Notes under the pieces: model-generated
Seen by the model: the letters and a program-made list of their open reading frames with translations, nothing else
Database searches by the model: none
What the model was told of the DNA's origin: nothing
Source: Histoplasma ohiense
Lineage: Eukaryota > Ascomycota > Eurotiomycetes > Onygenales > Ajellomycetaceae
Assembly: GCA_017607445.1 (NCBI GenBank)
Contig: JAEVHH010000001.1
Location: forward strand, 1,736,001-1,800,000
Direction: 5' to 3'
DNA length: 64,000 bases
Part shown: in pieces, positions 31,645 to 43,599 of the stretch
Layout of the letters: each line of letters begins with the position of its first letter
How positions within the stretch are numbered: the first letter of the stretch is position 1
Position numbers and translations under genes: made by a program

Positions 31645-34446
31645 ATGTCTGCAGAACCTGATCACGCTAAGCACAAGGTCAACTTGACGTGAGTACCTAG
31701 GCTACGTCTCTATCTTCTACTACGTCCTCTATGAGTACGATAAATGCTAATGTTCTCTTCCAGCGACCCCTCTGGCGCAGAAAAACATGAGGTTAGCCTT
31801 TTCTCGAGCTGTTGCTGCTTTCTGATTGTTGGAGGCGCTAACCATCTCCCCTCCAGGAGCTTGACACATCCACAGCCATTCTAAAAAAGAAGAAAAAGCC
31901 AAACACCTTACTGTGAGTGTCTTTAGAATAAACCACCAGAAAAAGAAAGTCACGCTGATTTGTTGTGGCCTGCAGTGTTACTGATGCTGTTAACGATGAC
32001 AACTCCATCATTGCGCTTTCCAACAACACCATGGAAACACTCCAGCTGTTCCGTGGTGACACCGTCCTGGTCAAGGGGAAAATGCGAAGAGATACTGTTC
32101 TGATTGTCTTGGCTGATGATGACCTGGATGATGGGAGCGCTCGTGTAAACCGTGTCGTTAGGCATAACTTGCGGGTTAAACATGGCGACGTCATCACCGT
32201 CCACCCATGCCCAGATATCAAATACGTATGTTCAATCCCACCAAAACAAGTGTTCTTCCTGAACGCGAAACTAATGATACCAATATAACAGGCCAAGCGA
32301 ATCGCTGTCTTGCCTATTGCGGATACCGTGGAGGGTCTAACCGGCTCCCTCTTTGACGTTTTCCTTGCCCCATATTTCCGCGAAGCCTACCGACCTGTTC
32401 GACAAGGTGACCTTTTCACTGTAAGAGCTAGTATGCGTCAGGTAGAGTTCAAGGTCGTCGAAGTGGATCCGCCAGAATACGGCATTGTGGCTCAAGACAC
32501 AGTTATCCACTGCGAAGGTGAACCCATCCAGCGTGAGGACGAGGAGGGTAACCTGAACGATGTTGGATATGACGACATTGGAGGCTGCCGAAAACAAATG
32601 GCTCAGATCCGTGAGTTGGTTGAGCTACCTCTTCGCCACCCTCAACTCTTTAAATCTATCGGAATCAAACCACCCCGTGGTATTCTCATGTTTGGTCCCC
32701 CCGGTACTGGAAAAACCCTGATGGCTCGTGCTGTTGCCAATGAAACTGGTGCTTTCTTCTTCCTCATCAACGGTCCTGAAATCATGTCAAAAATGGCAGG
32801 TGAATCGGAATCGAACCTGCGAAAAGCATTCGAAGAAGCAGAGAAGAACTCTCCCGCCATTATCTTCATTGATGAAATTGATTCCATTGCTCCCAAGCGT
32901 GACAAGACTAACGGAGAGGTCGAGCGTCGTGTTGTCTCCCAGCTTCTCACATTAATGGATGGCATGAAGGCGCGCTCAAATGTCGTGGTCATGGCTGCCA
33001 CCAACCGCCCCAATTCCGTGGATCCTGCTCTACGTCGTTTCGGTCGTTTCGATCGTGAGGTGGATATTGGTATCCCGGATCCAACTGGCCGTCTTGAGAT
33101 CCTCCAGATTCATACCAAGAATATGAAGCTCGCTGAAGACGTCGATTTGGAGTCTATTGCGGCGGAGACCCATGGCTACGTCGGATCAGATATTGCTTCT
33201 CTTTGCTCCGAAGCTGCTATGCAACAAATTCGTGAGAAGATGGATCTCATTGACCTGGATGAAGATACCATTGATGCAGAGGTTTTGGACTCACTAGGAG
33301 TGACCATGGAAAACTTCCGCTTCGCGCTTGGTGTCTCCAACCCCTCCGCTCTTCGCGAAGTTGCCGTCGTCGAGGTCCCCAATGTCCGCTGGGAAGATAT
33401 CGGAGGTCTGCACGAGGTCAAGCGCGAACTCATCGAGAGTGTCCAATACCCTGTCGATCACCCAGAAAAGTTCCTCAAGTTTGGTCTTTCTCCATCCAAA
33501 GGTGTTTTGTTCTATGGCCCTCCTGGAACTGGTAAGACACTTCTTGCGAAGGCTGTTGCCAACGAGTGTGCAGCCAATTTCATCTCTGTCAAGGGCCCTG
33601 AACTATTGAGTATGTGGTTCGGCGAGTCTGAAAGCAACATCCGTGACATTTTCGACAAAGCTCGTGCTGCTGCCCCCTGTGTTGTCTTCTTGGATGAGTT
33701 GGACTCTATTGCCAAGTCTCGAGGTGGATCCGTTGGTGATGCTGGTGGTGCTTCAGACCGCGTTGTCAACCAGCTTTTGACAGGTATGTTATTTATCCAT
33801 TACGTGCTAATTAATCCCTTGCAACTATTTCCCACACTAACACGACGGTATAGAAATGGACGGCATGACTTCGAAGAAGAACGTCTTCGTCATCGGCGCT
33901 ACTAATCGTCCCGAGCAGCTGGACAACGCTCTTTGCCGCCCTGGTCGTCTCGACACCTTAGTCTACGTTCCCCTTCCCAACGAGGAAGAACGTGTTGATA
34001 TCCTGAAGGCTCAACTCCGCAAGACTCCCGTCGCCGCCGACGTCGATCTGAAATTCATCGCTAGCAAAACTCACGGCTTCTCCGGCGCCGATCTTGGCTT
34101 CGTTACCCAGCGTGCCGTCAAATTGGCCATCAAACAGTCCATCGCGCTCGACATCGAGCGAGCCAAGGAGCGTGAAGCTGCCGGGGAAGATGTGAAGATG
34201 GATGAAGACCTTGATACCGAGGACCCCGTACCGGAGCTTACCCGCGCGCACTTCGAGGAGGCGATGCAGATGGCGCGACGCTCTGTGAGCGACGTGGAGA
34301 TTCGACGATATGAGGCGTTTGCGCAAAGTATGAAGAATTCCGGTGGGAGCAACTTCTTCCGTTTCCCGTCTGCCGGGGAATCGGGTGCTACTGATGGCCA
34401 AACTGGGTTTGGCGATGCCGGCAATGACGACAGTCTATATGACTAA
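31645..34446 (+). CDS. CDC48: Cdc48/p97 AAA ATPase
   Basis: Six exons: 31645..31688, 31764..31791, 31857..31912, 31976..32225, 32292..33783 and 33854..34446. They give 820 aa, the normal Cdc48 length. All five introns (63-75 nt) have GT..AG ends and keep frame. The protein starts MSAEPDHAKHKVNL. The N domain (NDDNSIIALSNNTMETLQLF, VVRHNLRVKHGDVITVHPCP) is followed by D1 with Walker A GPPGTGKTLMARA (about residue 261) and Walker B IIFIDEIDSIAPKRD. D2 has GPPGTGKTLLAKA (about 536) and VVFLDELDSIAKSRGG. The tail ends DDSLYD, like the C-terminal cofactor-binding Tyr motif. Cdc48 unfolds ubiquitinated substrates in ERAD and other proteasome pathways. Confidence 0.97.
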
Positions 34447-36161
34447 ATTAGGGGGTCAAATTTGTTGAGAGCAGTTGGCTTCTGCTTCCTTTTGTTATCT
34501 GTTAGCTAGATATGATTTGCCTCCTCAACTCCCCTGGCTTCCCTCTCGTTAAGCTACGCTACGCCTGTGTATAGCCCACTCCCCCTTTCGAGGCCTTGCT
34601 TGTCTTTTTGCAGCTGATAAAAAATCTTAGCTTAGGACATTTTTTTTTCTTCTTTTTTTTTTTTTTACATTTGAAAGATAAAGAAATGCATGATGGATGG
34701 GTCGGATGAAGTGAATGAATCAATCAGTTGTTAGTCTTGTTCTAACTTCCCTCTCGCTCTCTCGAATTTCCCTTCTATTTTTTTTTTTTTTTCTCCCCCT
34801 GTGATCTTTCAATTAATCATTTCAAACCTACTCGAGGCAGTAGAGATATGAATATGGCGGGCGACAGTACGCTGTACAGCAATCCTAAGCACTTAAACTT
34901 GCGAAATTACTTTTTGAAATAAACTAGGAGATAACGGGAGATTTTGCCCTCGGGTGATTCTCTCCATTTCAGGCTCAGGGAACAGTGAGAGTTGTACAGT
35001 AAGAAGATAATTTAATTTGTTCGAGCGTGAGTTGGGGGGGGGGGCGGCGGAGGAAAGCAGGGAGCAGCAACCTTCGCTTGGAGAACCATCCATACCAGTG
35101 GAGCTCAATGAATATCTGGTATACTGAGGAACAGTATCTGTACAAAGTATCCCTCGCTCTTAGAAAGTACCTCAACACCCCTTACCTATCCCTAGATGAT
35201 ATGAGGAAGATCTTAGATGAATCGGTCTGCGCGTTGTTGCTATGCAGGTAGGTAGGTAGGTAGGTAGGTGTGTGTGTGTGCTCTGAAGATGATGAGATAT
35301 CTGGAAGCCGAGCCGGGAAGAGAAACATGTGCGGTTGAAGGAGAACATGTTGTATATATACCGTGTAGCTCATAAATAGCTCTCGGGTATAAACATGTAT
35401 ATCTAAGTTATTTTTGGTAGAGTTCCGCAGATAAGATCTATTTTAAAGAAATGGGGGGGCCGGAGGGATGAAAGAGAATAGGGGGATGGATATAGCAGAA
35501 TTCGCAGTGCCACATAAAGTAAAAGGCTTCCAAATTTATATACATACAGTAGAGGAGGACAGGGGGACCTGGTGAATGCATGAACGATATAAATATAATT
35601 TGAAAATTAAATTAAAGGGGAATATATATAGATGGCGAAAAGAAACCTTCAATAAAAGAGTGATTCAAACAGGAGCCATGGATTAAATGCAATGGGCAAG
35701 ACAAAAGGTTCATAATCGACAGATTTCTCAACTCCAAAAAAGGACATATTTTTCCACTCTGTTGTTAAGGGGAAATTGTCTTTCTCTCCGAGATTGATGA
35801 ATGAGTATGATGATGATGATTACGATGATGATGATGATGATAATGATGAGCTAAAATGAGATGGCAACAGAAAGAAAAGAAAAGAAGAGGAAAGAGGGTT
35901 GCGGTCGCGATAACAAGGAAACATCATAATATACAGGAATGTAGTGAAGAACTAAAAGAACTGTACAACGGAGAGTTACCAGGGTGGTTAAGGGTAAGGA
36001 GGCCGGAGTAATTCTGGATGAGAAATATTGGGAAGAGTAGAGAAGATGACGACGAGGAGGAACGAAGGCGGAAAAGTGGTGAGTGCGAGGCTCAAGCATA
36101 AAAAACATACATATCAAACAACACTAATTGTCCCTCCCCTGGGTCTTATCCATCTTATCCC
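34447..36161. other. Convergent intergenic region with simple repeats
   Basis: It holds no supported gene. There are T-runs at about 34650-34670 and 34780-34795, a (GGTA)n-(TG)n compound microsatellite at 35247-35280, and a GATGAT array at about 35806-35848. The rest is AT-rich. Confidence 0.65.
35247..35280. repeat. (GGTA)n-(TG)n compound microsatellite
   Basis: About six GGTA units run directly into five TG units. Confidence 0.9.
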
Positions 36162-37130
36162 TCACCCTTTCTTCGTCTTCTTCGCCGCTTTTCCACCTCC
36201 ATTCTCCTGCAACTTGCTCTTGGCCGCAGCCTTGAGTTTAGTAGTGGTCTTGCCATCTGCGCTGCTGGATGTTGTTTTTAAAGAAGATACCGACGACGAG
36301 GAAGAAGAAAACAGCATCTTTTTCGACGACACCGTGCTGCTGCCATTGGCATTGGCGACGCCATTTGTTGTAGATATAGGTGCTGATTTGTTTCTGTGGT
36401 TTTCCCCCTGTTGCTGTTGATCTTTGCTCGTTTCATTTTCGCCTGTTGCGATGATATTTGAAGAAGCAGACTCGTCCCCACCACCTCCGTCTACTACAAA
36501 CACCCCTTCCAGGGCTTCGTGCAGCATTTTAACACCCTCCGCAACAATGCCTTGCGGGATGCGAATATTCGGTAACTCATCCATAATCCCATTCCCAGTA
36601 AAGTTCCCCTCGATTTGACCACCACAATTGGCATCATCATCCGCATCCGCATCTGCGTCATCTTCACTCCCCCCATCCCCTTTCCCATCTTCATCATCTC
36701 CATTCTCCTGATCCACACCAGCACCATCACCCCCCTCCCCAATCCTTGCCCTCTTCAGTCTCGCGCCCATCATGAACTGTTTCCTCTTCTTCCGTTTCCG
36801 CTCTCTCGCCACCGCTAACGACGAAGCTGTTACTTCTTCACTACTCGTCGCGAGAGCAACGACGGTATCGACGACTTCTTCGAAGCGGCTGCAGTGTCCT
36901 GCGCGGAGGAGTTCAAGTGCGAGCCCGCGCACCTGTTCAGTCCAGCCGCAGCGTTGGAGGGAGCTGAGGAGGGAGGCATGGAGATCTTCGAGGACGGTGG
37001 TTGCCGAGGAGGTGGAAGAGAGATAGGTGAGGAGGACAGCGGTAGGGTCGTCGGCGTCTGTGGATGAGGTGGGTGGCTGATTGGATGTTGAAGGTGTGGC
37101 TGTTGTTATTGAGAGGGCTGTGATAGGCAT
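36162..37130 (-). CDS. Uncharacterised, probably nuclear, Ser/Lys-rich protein
   Basis: A single frame of 322 aa starts at a true ATG. I do not recognise the family. The N-terminal third is a credible folded helical region (DPTAVLLTYLSSTSSATTVL, EDLHASLLSSLQRCGWTEQV, LALELLRAGHCSRFEEVVD). It is followed by a basic cluster resembling a nuclear localisation signal (RERKRKKRKQF and RLKRARI), an acidic Asp-rich run, and a second short ordered stretch (MDELPNIRIPQGIVAEGVKM, LHEALEGVFVV). The last 110 residues are Ser/Thr/Lys low complexity ending AAKKTKKG. The helical region and the LPNIRIPQG block look conserved, so the gene is probably real despite the biased tail. Confidence 0.68.
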   Translation of the reverse strand: MPITALSITTATPSTSNQPPTSSTDADDPTAVLLTYLSSTSSATTVLEDLHASLLSSLQRCGWTEQVRGLALELLRAGHCSRFEEVVDTVVALATSSEEVTASSLAVARERKRKKRKQFMMGARLKRARIGEGGDGAGVDQENGDDEDGKGDGGSEDDADADADDDANCGGQIEGNFTGNGIMDELPNIRIPQGIVAEGVKMLHEALEGVFVVDGGGGDESASSNIIATGENETSKDQQQQGENHRNKSAPISTTNGVANANGSSTVSSKKMLFSSSSSSVSSLKTTSSSADGKTTTKLKAAAKSKLQENGGGKAAKKTKKG

Positions 37131-39922
37131 TATGTGTGTCGTATGTGAATGGGTCGAGGGCTCGTTTGTATAATTTGGTTTTGGAGGGGGGGCGGTGCCA
37201 CGGGGTGGTAGTTTATAAAGGGTGCGCCGTTAAACGAAGAAAAAAGCAACGAGCTCCAAATAAATGCGCAATCTGGAGGTAAGAGGTGAACACCCCTAAT
37301 CCAACTTGTACGGAAATATCATAAATACGGAAGACCAGCGCCCGTCTATTTTGGTTTTAGATTATTGGACGAGTTTGCGGCGGGGTAAAAAAGCACAGCG
37401 TCCTTGAGAGCAAAAATGACACCTCCGTTAGAATGTGAAGTACGGTACGATCTAGGAAGCAATGAAGGGAAAAATAAGACAAGAGTATTTTACCAACCAA
37501 ATATTGTAAATAGCTAACTAGCCTGCGTCGCCCCACACATATATAACCTGGCAAAAGCAAAAAGGGGTTGGCGGTATGGATGTCTGGACTTGACGGTTAG
37601 GCTTTGAGTTGTGGTGCCTTGGTATCTCTCTTTGCCAGCTTGTTCAAGGGGAAACTTGTCAAGCAAATGAAGTGATGACTCGAGGAAATAGCAATGAAGC
37701 AGGAGCAAAATACAACAGAGAGGAGCAGACATATCATCTCATGGCATCGCACGGGAATTGAATGAAGGCATGCACCGGGCGGAGGGCAGGAGGAGATTGA
37801 GCGGGCGGAGATCAAAAATTGATATTCCGGACGTCATTTCTTGGCGCCAGGACTGGCTGTAACTAGTTAACCAGCAGAAGAGCTTAGTCATGCATGTGCA
37901 GCGCCGAGGATCAGACCACGAAAAAACAACCAACTATATAATTGGGCAGGGAGGGTTCTGGGGAGAAATACTCGATGTACGGATAGATGTTCCTGGAGGA
38001 GCAAACACATTTCAATGCGATTTCCATAGTACGCAGACACGGTATCCGATTTACAACTAACATGGGGGTTGAGGATTCTGTATCTTTATGAAACATGGTC
38101 ACGATTCATTGGCCAATTCTTCCTTATTTAATCGCCAGAACAAATGGAAATAGTGAGGCGCAGACGGATCTAGAGCGTCCCGTGAAAACCACCTCGGGAA
38201 CATCTTTCTGGGGCTACCGGCGTTTAAGTAGAAATATTTCTAGCGAAAGTTCTGTAATGTTCCAAAGCAAGAAAATGAGTGGAATGCATCAAAATCGAGA
38301 AAGATCAATTGGACAGGCTCTGTTTCAACTTTCACGAAAGTGGAGTGGACCTTGTCCTGAAAACGAAGAGAAAAATATCTCGGCCTAGTTCTAATTTATA
38401 CCCGCTCCCGTTGCTTTTTGTGTAGTCAACGGAAAATTGGCAAGGGAGCAAGCAGTCCAGCATTCTGGTATGTATAGTAAGAATGCGGGGACTTTTGGGC
38501 TTATATTATTTTTGTTATTACCCGGCTAAATAAGTATATATAGCGCCATTTAGAGCCCTGGGTAGCGCATCCGCAGGAGAGCAAGGCCCAGGGTCCTCAG
38601 GGCATTGGAGGGGGCAGTGGTTCCTGCTACTGGAAACCAAGGAAATGTAGGACGCAAGGCTGGTGAAACGGTACCTGAAGGAAAACCAGTTCTACAGATC
38701 ACGGACTGGCCAATCGGGTACAGCGGAGGCGCTCCATTTGAGAAATCTGCATTCTCGAAGATATTTCTCAGACAGACGTGCAAATGGAGTATTGTAATGC
38801 CCGAGCTGTTGGAGCTTCTACCTAGGTACACAAGCCCGACCCCACGTGACCCACACACTCATCCATTATATTAGTTGCCGCTAGTTGCTAGATCATAATA
38901 ACAACCAACCAAGGTTCTGTGGGACGTCTATTCTGTACAGCGTAAGTCGTTATAGGTATCATAGGGCCAACCGAGCAATTGTCATGTGACCATCAACCGG
39001 GATCAAGCTTTGCCAAGGAGCAGCAATCAGGTGATAGGCCCACTATGCTTCATTAGGAGGCTTTCCCCAGGGGTCTCGATCTATTTTAAGCTTAGTGCAA
39101 CCGAAGGTTCCCGGTCGGGGCCATATCACGTGCATATTTTATCGCATCCATGGATTGTACCACGTGATAATGGCACCTTGGCCGCACGGTTCCTCATCCT
39201 CAGCGCATCCAACCTGCGGATCTCGAAATATCAACGGCGAGGTTGTGCTATACAACAACGAGTTCCAACAACATCACTTGCTTCCTGCACTTGTTGTTCG
39301 ATCTTTGTCTGCCGTCTCGATTGTATCCCCCGTTACCCCCTCAGTGAATAGATTGTTCCTCTCGCTGCATTCCTCCCCTGTCGATGTTTTCCCCATTTAT
39401 ACCCGCCACTGTCGTATGCTATCCGATTCACCTCCTCGTTAACTCAGCATTCTCCCTCCGCTTTCTTCCTTCAACCCTGACGGCATATTCGTTGATCCAC
39501 GCCTAGACATACATTGTCCGACCCATTTATAACCGGCTTATGCTTTGAACCTCTCTATCTCTCTTTCATCCTCGTCGAATTTCCCCGCATCAGTATCCGT
39601 CTTTGTTTCCGTCGGCCCATATCAACAAAGCTCTCACCACAAACGCCAAAACTTCCAAATCAAGGCCGCTGTCTCTTCGCATCGTCTTTGTCTCGAGCTT
39701 GTCGAACCTTGTCGCTTTGTTCGTTGCAAGCGTTACAGGTCCTTCGACCATCCTGTGTGTTTCGAGAGTCATCTACAGGGATTATTTGATATCCTTCCCT
39801 TCGCTCGTCCTAAAGGGTGGCGGGCTTACTTGGTCCCCCAACACTCTTCTCAGCCATCGTCACTTCCAAACCTCCATTGCCATCCTCCTACCAGTCGATA
39901 TTGTATTTAATTTTTCTCCAAG
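37131..39922. other. Long divergent intergenic region, promoter and leader of STE50
   Basis: About 2.8 kb contains short frames on both strands (for example around 38095-38388 and 38550-38874), none with an ATG plus recognisable sequence. From about 39180 to the STE50 start the plus strand is C/T-rich with several short open frames, as expected of a long transcribed leader with upstream ORFs. A pair of (CACGTGA)-type words occurs at about 38843 and 39127. Confidence 0.55.
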
Positions 39923-41683
39923 ATGGCATTCCAAACTCCGTATCATGCGGATTCGGATGCTGATGATGAATACGAACGAAGCGTTGTCACCTCGCCGCAT
40001 ATAGAAGACTCAGAAACATCTCCCACCGATTCAGAGCTTCCATCCGCAGAACATACGCCAACCACCTTTGGTAATACACTTGATGATAGGAGTTCACCCA
40101 GAACAATCATTACGGAATGGACTGCGGAGGAATGTGCAGATTTTGCGGCGGGGTTAGGCCTGAGCCAATACTGTGATGCGTTTCTAGGTATGTATACTAA
40201 CATTGGCCATGGGAAAATGGAGCAATGTCGAACCTGCCTTACTAATAATACCTTGCGTGTTTTCTTGCCTTGCAGAAAATGAAATTGTTGGGGAAGCGCT
40301 TATCGCTCTAAAACACGAGGAGTTGAAGGAAATGGGTATTTCGAGCGTTGGTCATCGGTTGACTATTCTTAAGAGCGTATACGAAACCAAAGTCAAGCAA
40401 GGAATACTCTTGGATGCAGACCATTATGTCCCTCTCTGTAGGTTACCATGCGCCAGATGCCTCTACCCTAGTGAAGGTGCAGAGACAAAGTTTCTAACAT
40501 AAAATTGTTTACAGCTGCCGAGCAGAGTAATGGAGCTGAAGCTGCGACTCAAGACGATATTTCTCGCATAATTCAATCGATTAGATTGCGAGATGAAAGG
40601 ATCATAGCTGCAGAAGCGGAACTCAGGAAACTGGCGGATGACTATCGCAAACTTCGTGAAGAGTTATTGCCGGTAGTAAAAATCGCGAAAGACAGGTCAC
40701 AGCCTTTGCCTTATCAACCAAATTCGACATACTCCGGTACCACCATCAACTCAGAATACCACAACCATGATCCACCCACTGCAACTCCAATTATCACACA
40801 ACAAGCTGAGAAACCTGGAAATAGCCTTACTAGGTCATTTTCTAAGAAATTATTTGCAGGGGGATCGACTCCCAAAAATAATTCTCCTACTCACGTCCCT
40901 CAATTTATACCTGAGGGAAGACCAGTCAATGATAACTCATTAGATCCGTCAGCTGCAGCCATGGCGGCGTCGTCACATCTAACTGCTTCTATGAGTGGCG
41001 GTCAGCCCTCTCCAAAAGGAATGCCCTCTCCTACCTCCCCAGGAAGCTTCTACCCGCAGCAAACATTAGCCTCTCGATCATACGCCAGGGAAGCATCAAA
41101 TAGCTCAAACCGCGGAATCCACGACCACTCTGACGAACTTCAATCCCATCAACGGCCTGACCGATCCATTGCCGCCACCCCTTCTACTCAATCGAGTCGT
41201 CAAGAACCACCAAGCTCTGCCACTGGGAACCAGCTCGCCTCACGAACGCCAGGAGAATCACCTGCCCCTAGCGTGGAAATATTCAAATCTTTCCGAGTAT
41301 CTATGGACGATCCCTGTCACAGAGTCCTCCCGGCTGCCCTTAAAAAATACAATATCAACGAAGATTGGAGACTTTACGCATTATACATTGTCTTTGGTGA
41401 TCAGGAGCGATGTCTCGGTCTCGATGAGCGACCTTTAATTCTTTTCAAGCAACTGGAGAAAGAAGGACGGAAGCCCATGTTCATGCTTCGGAAGCAAGCG
41501 CAGTTAGTAGATGGTCAGATGGTCAGTGGATATCAAGGTCCACCAGGTACCGCTGGTGCCGGAGGCATTGGCATCATGCCTGGCAGTGCAGGTTTCGACG
41601 GTGGAACCGGTGGCCTAGCTAGTGCAGGCCTTGGACGATCCATCCAGACCAATTCGATACAGCTGCCTGGTGGTGTTCTATAA
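39923..41683 (+). CDS. STE50: Ste50-type MAPK adaptor (SAM + Ras-association domains)
   Basis: Exons 39923..40187, 40276..40437 and 40515..41683 give 531 aa. The introns are 88 and 77 nt. The first splits the SAM domain: EWTAEECADFAAGLGLSQY and CDAFL join to ENEIVGEALIALKHEELKEM and GISSVGHRLTILKSVYE (residues about 65-130). A coiled-coil-like segment follows (DISRIIQSIRLRDERIIAAEAELRKLADDYRKLREEL). A Ser/Pro linker of about 200 residues then leads to a Ras-association domain (residues about 395-475: SFRVSMDDPCHRVLPAALKK, WRLYALYIVFGDQERCLGL, FKQLEKEGRKPMFMLRKQA). The C-terminus is Gly-rich. Ste50 tethers the MAPKKK Ste11 and small GTPases in pheromone, filamentation and HOG signalling. Confidence 0.93.
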
Positions 41684-43599
41684 CTTTCGAAATGCGGACA
41701 GTTTAGGATTTCGCATATAATCTTTTATTCCCATCTCTTTGGTTACAATCGTCTGCAAGTTGGCGACTGTCCTTATTAATTTTCCTCATGTCAGATGGCC
41801 ACGTTGTTTTGATATTTTTGACGTGTCCATATTCATCTTTTTTTGTTTCTCTTCTTCTCTTCTTCCCTCCTTCCCTAGCTTTTTCTTCTTATTTTTGTTT
41901 TCCTTTCCTTTTCGCCTCTCATTTCCTGCAGGCGTTTTATGATCTGATTACTCTTGCAAAAGAAGATAACACACCAATAACACGCGGCCTTTCTTTCTTT
42001 CCTTTCCTTCTGTGGTGCTAGTTCCCATTTTCTTTTACTTTCCTTCATCGATGTCATGATTATCTTTCATTGCTTGGTGTTTTAGCTTTTATTTTTGCCT
42101 GTCTTGTCCAATTGAACACGACTCTATTTCTTCCCCTCCACGGCTTCTTCTTGGACATTTTCTTCTCGAATCCTTTTATGGTTTCCACTTTTACGTTCCC
42201 TTGCAGACCAGGCTGATGCCATCCGTGACGATCATAAAAACGGGCGTTTCTGGAACTATTTTACATACCTCTCTTTGAGATGTGTTACTTTCCTTTCAAT
42301 GGGGACTTCAAGCATACCTAACGTTTGACATCTCCCTTTATTTTTGCCTTCACAAACCCTTTGACCTTCACTGAATCTCTTTCTTATTTTTCCCGCCACC
42401 GCCTTCAACTATAAGCTAGCATTCACTTTGCATCTACCAAAGTTTATCTTGTTCATCTCTCCACCCCAATTCCCCTCGAAGTTGGGTTTGAATTTTTTGG
42501 TGCGGAATGAGGATTCGGATCGGTTGATTTGTCACTACGTGTATTATGAAATGAAACTACCTACTTACCAACTAATACATATATCTAGTCACCCATGCTT
42601 TCCCTGCATGAAATATTTCAACCGTTATATTGGCTATCAAGACATGACCATTTCAAATGCCTTACGATGCTCGGGGGTTCTTGTTCTGGATTCTGAATGC
42701 TTTGAACTGGCTGGACCACCCTTTTCGCAGTAGATGCCTGTCTGCCAGCGCATCTTAGCAATCGGCCTGCCTTCAGCTCGTCAGCTCAGCTTGTTCTTTC
42801 CGCCTAAGCTGCTTGCATAATCGAACTTCGATTTCTCAACAGCTAATATCAAGCTGTGATACTATTTTTAGCCTGCATGAGTGCCTCTGCGGGGTGAGGG
42901 AGTTTGAGTTTGGGATTCAATCATGCATGGTTCTTCCTAATAGGAAAAGGATTTCTTTCTTCAATTCTTCTTGATATAGATAACAACGCTGGGGCATTTA
43001 TATAAAATAACTGACATGAGCGTTCAGGGGCAAGGTCAGGGGGCACGTCGGTGATCAACGAATCTCATCTGAAACTTCCCATTTTGTTTTTTGTCTGTCC
43101 AATGATCAAGCTGTATGTATGTATGTATGTATGTATGTAATCTACTATCTATAACCTTTTCTAATACAGAATTCAGCACTAAATTTATGAGAATCAACTT
43201 TCGCCCGCAACTTTACCGAGGAGCTGCGGCTAAGTAATAATATATCACGTATACAGATATGGATGGACTAGTAGCCCGGCCATACCAGTAGAAACGGGGG
43301 AAAAGGCGGATAATGGAAAAGGGAGTCAACTTCATCACAAAATATACTCAAAAATTGCAAAATCGCAAAAAGTTTAAAAAAGAAACTGAAAGCGAAAAAA
43401 AAAGAGAAAAAAGAAAAAAAAAAAGAAAAAACACACGCAGACACAACATAAATCATATCAGTCCATCATCAAGGCATAACAAAGGGGGCATCAGGAATCT
43501 AAAATAAACAAAAAATAATAGAAGGAGCCCATCAAAATCACAGACCAACCATTTAATTTTGTACTCAGAAGATACCGTACCCTTACCCTGAAACGCTTT
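41684..43599. other. Convergent intergenic region STE50 / NHA1
   Basis: T- and C/T-rich sequence for the first 700 bases (probable long 3' UTR of STE50), then AT-rich spacer, a (GTAT)n microsatellite near 43113-43138 and an A/G-rich low-complexity stretch at 43365-43440. No supported gene. Confidence 0.65.
43113..43138. repeat. (GTAT)n microsatellite
   Basis: About six GTAT units in the STE50/NHA1 spacer. Confidence 0.9.

Noticed and set aside
35806..35848. Regular GATGAT spacing as a possible CRISPR-like or binding-site array
   Set aside because: Simple trinucleotide microsatellite in a eukaryotic spacer, without distinct spacers.
38550..38874. Open frames on both strands about 1 kb before STE50
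   Set aside because: The plus frame starts only with TTG, and neither frame shows a domain or sensible composition.
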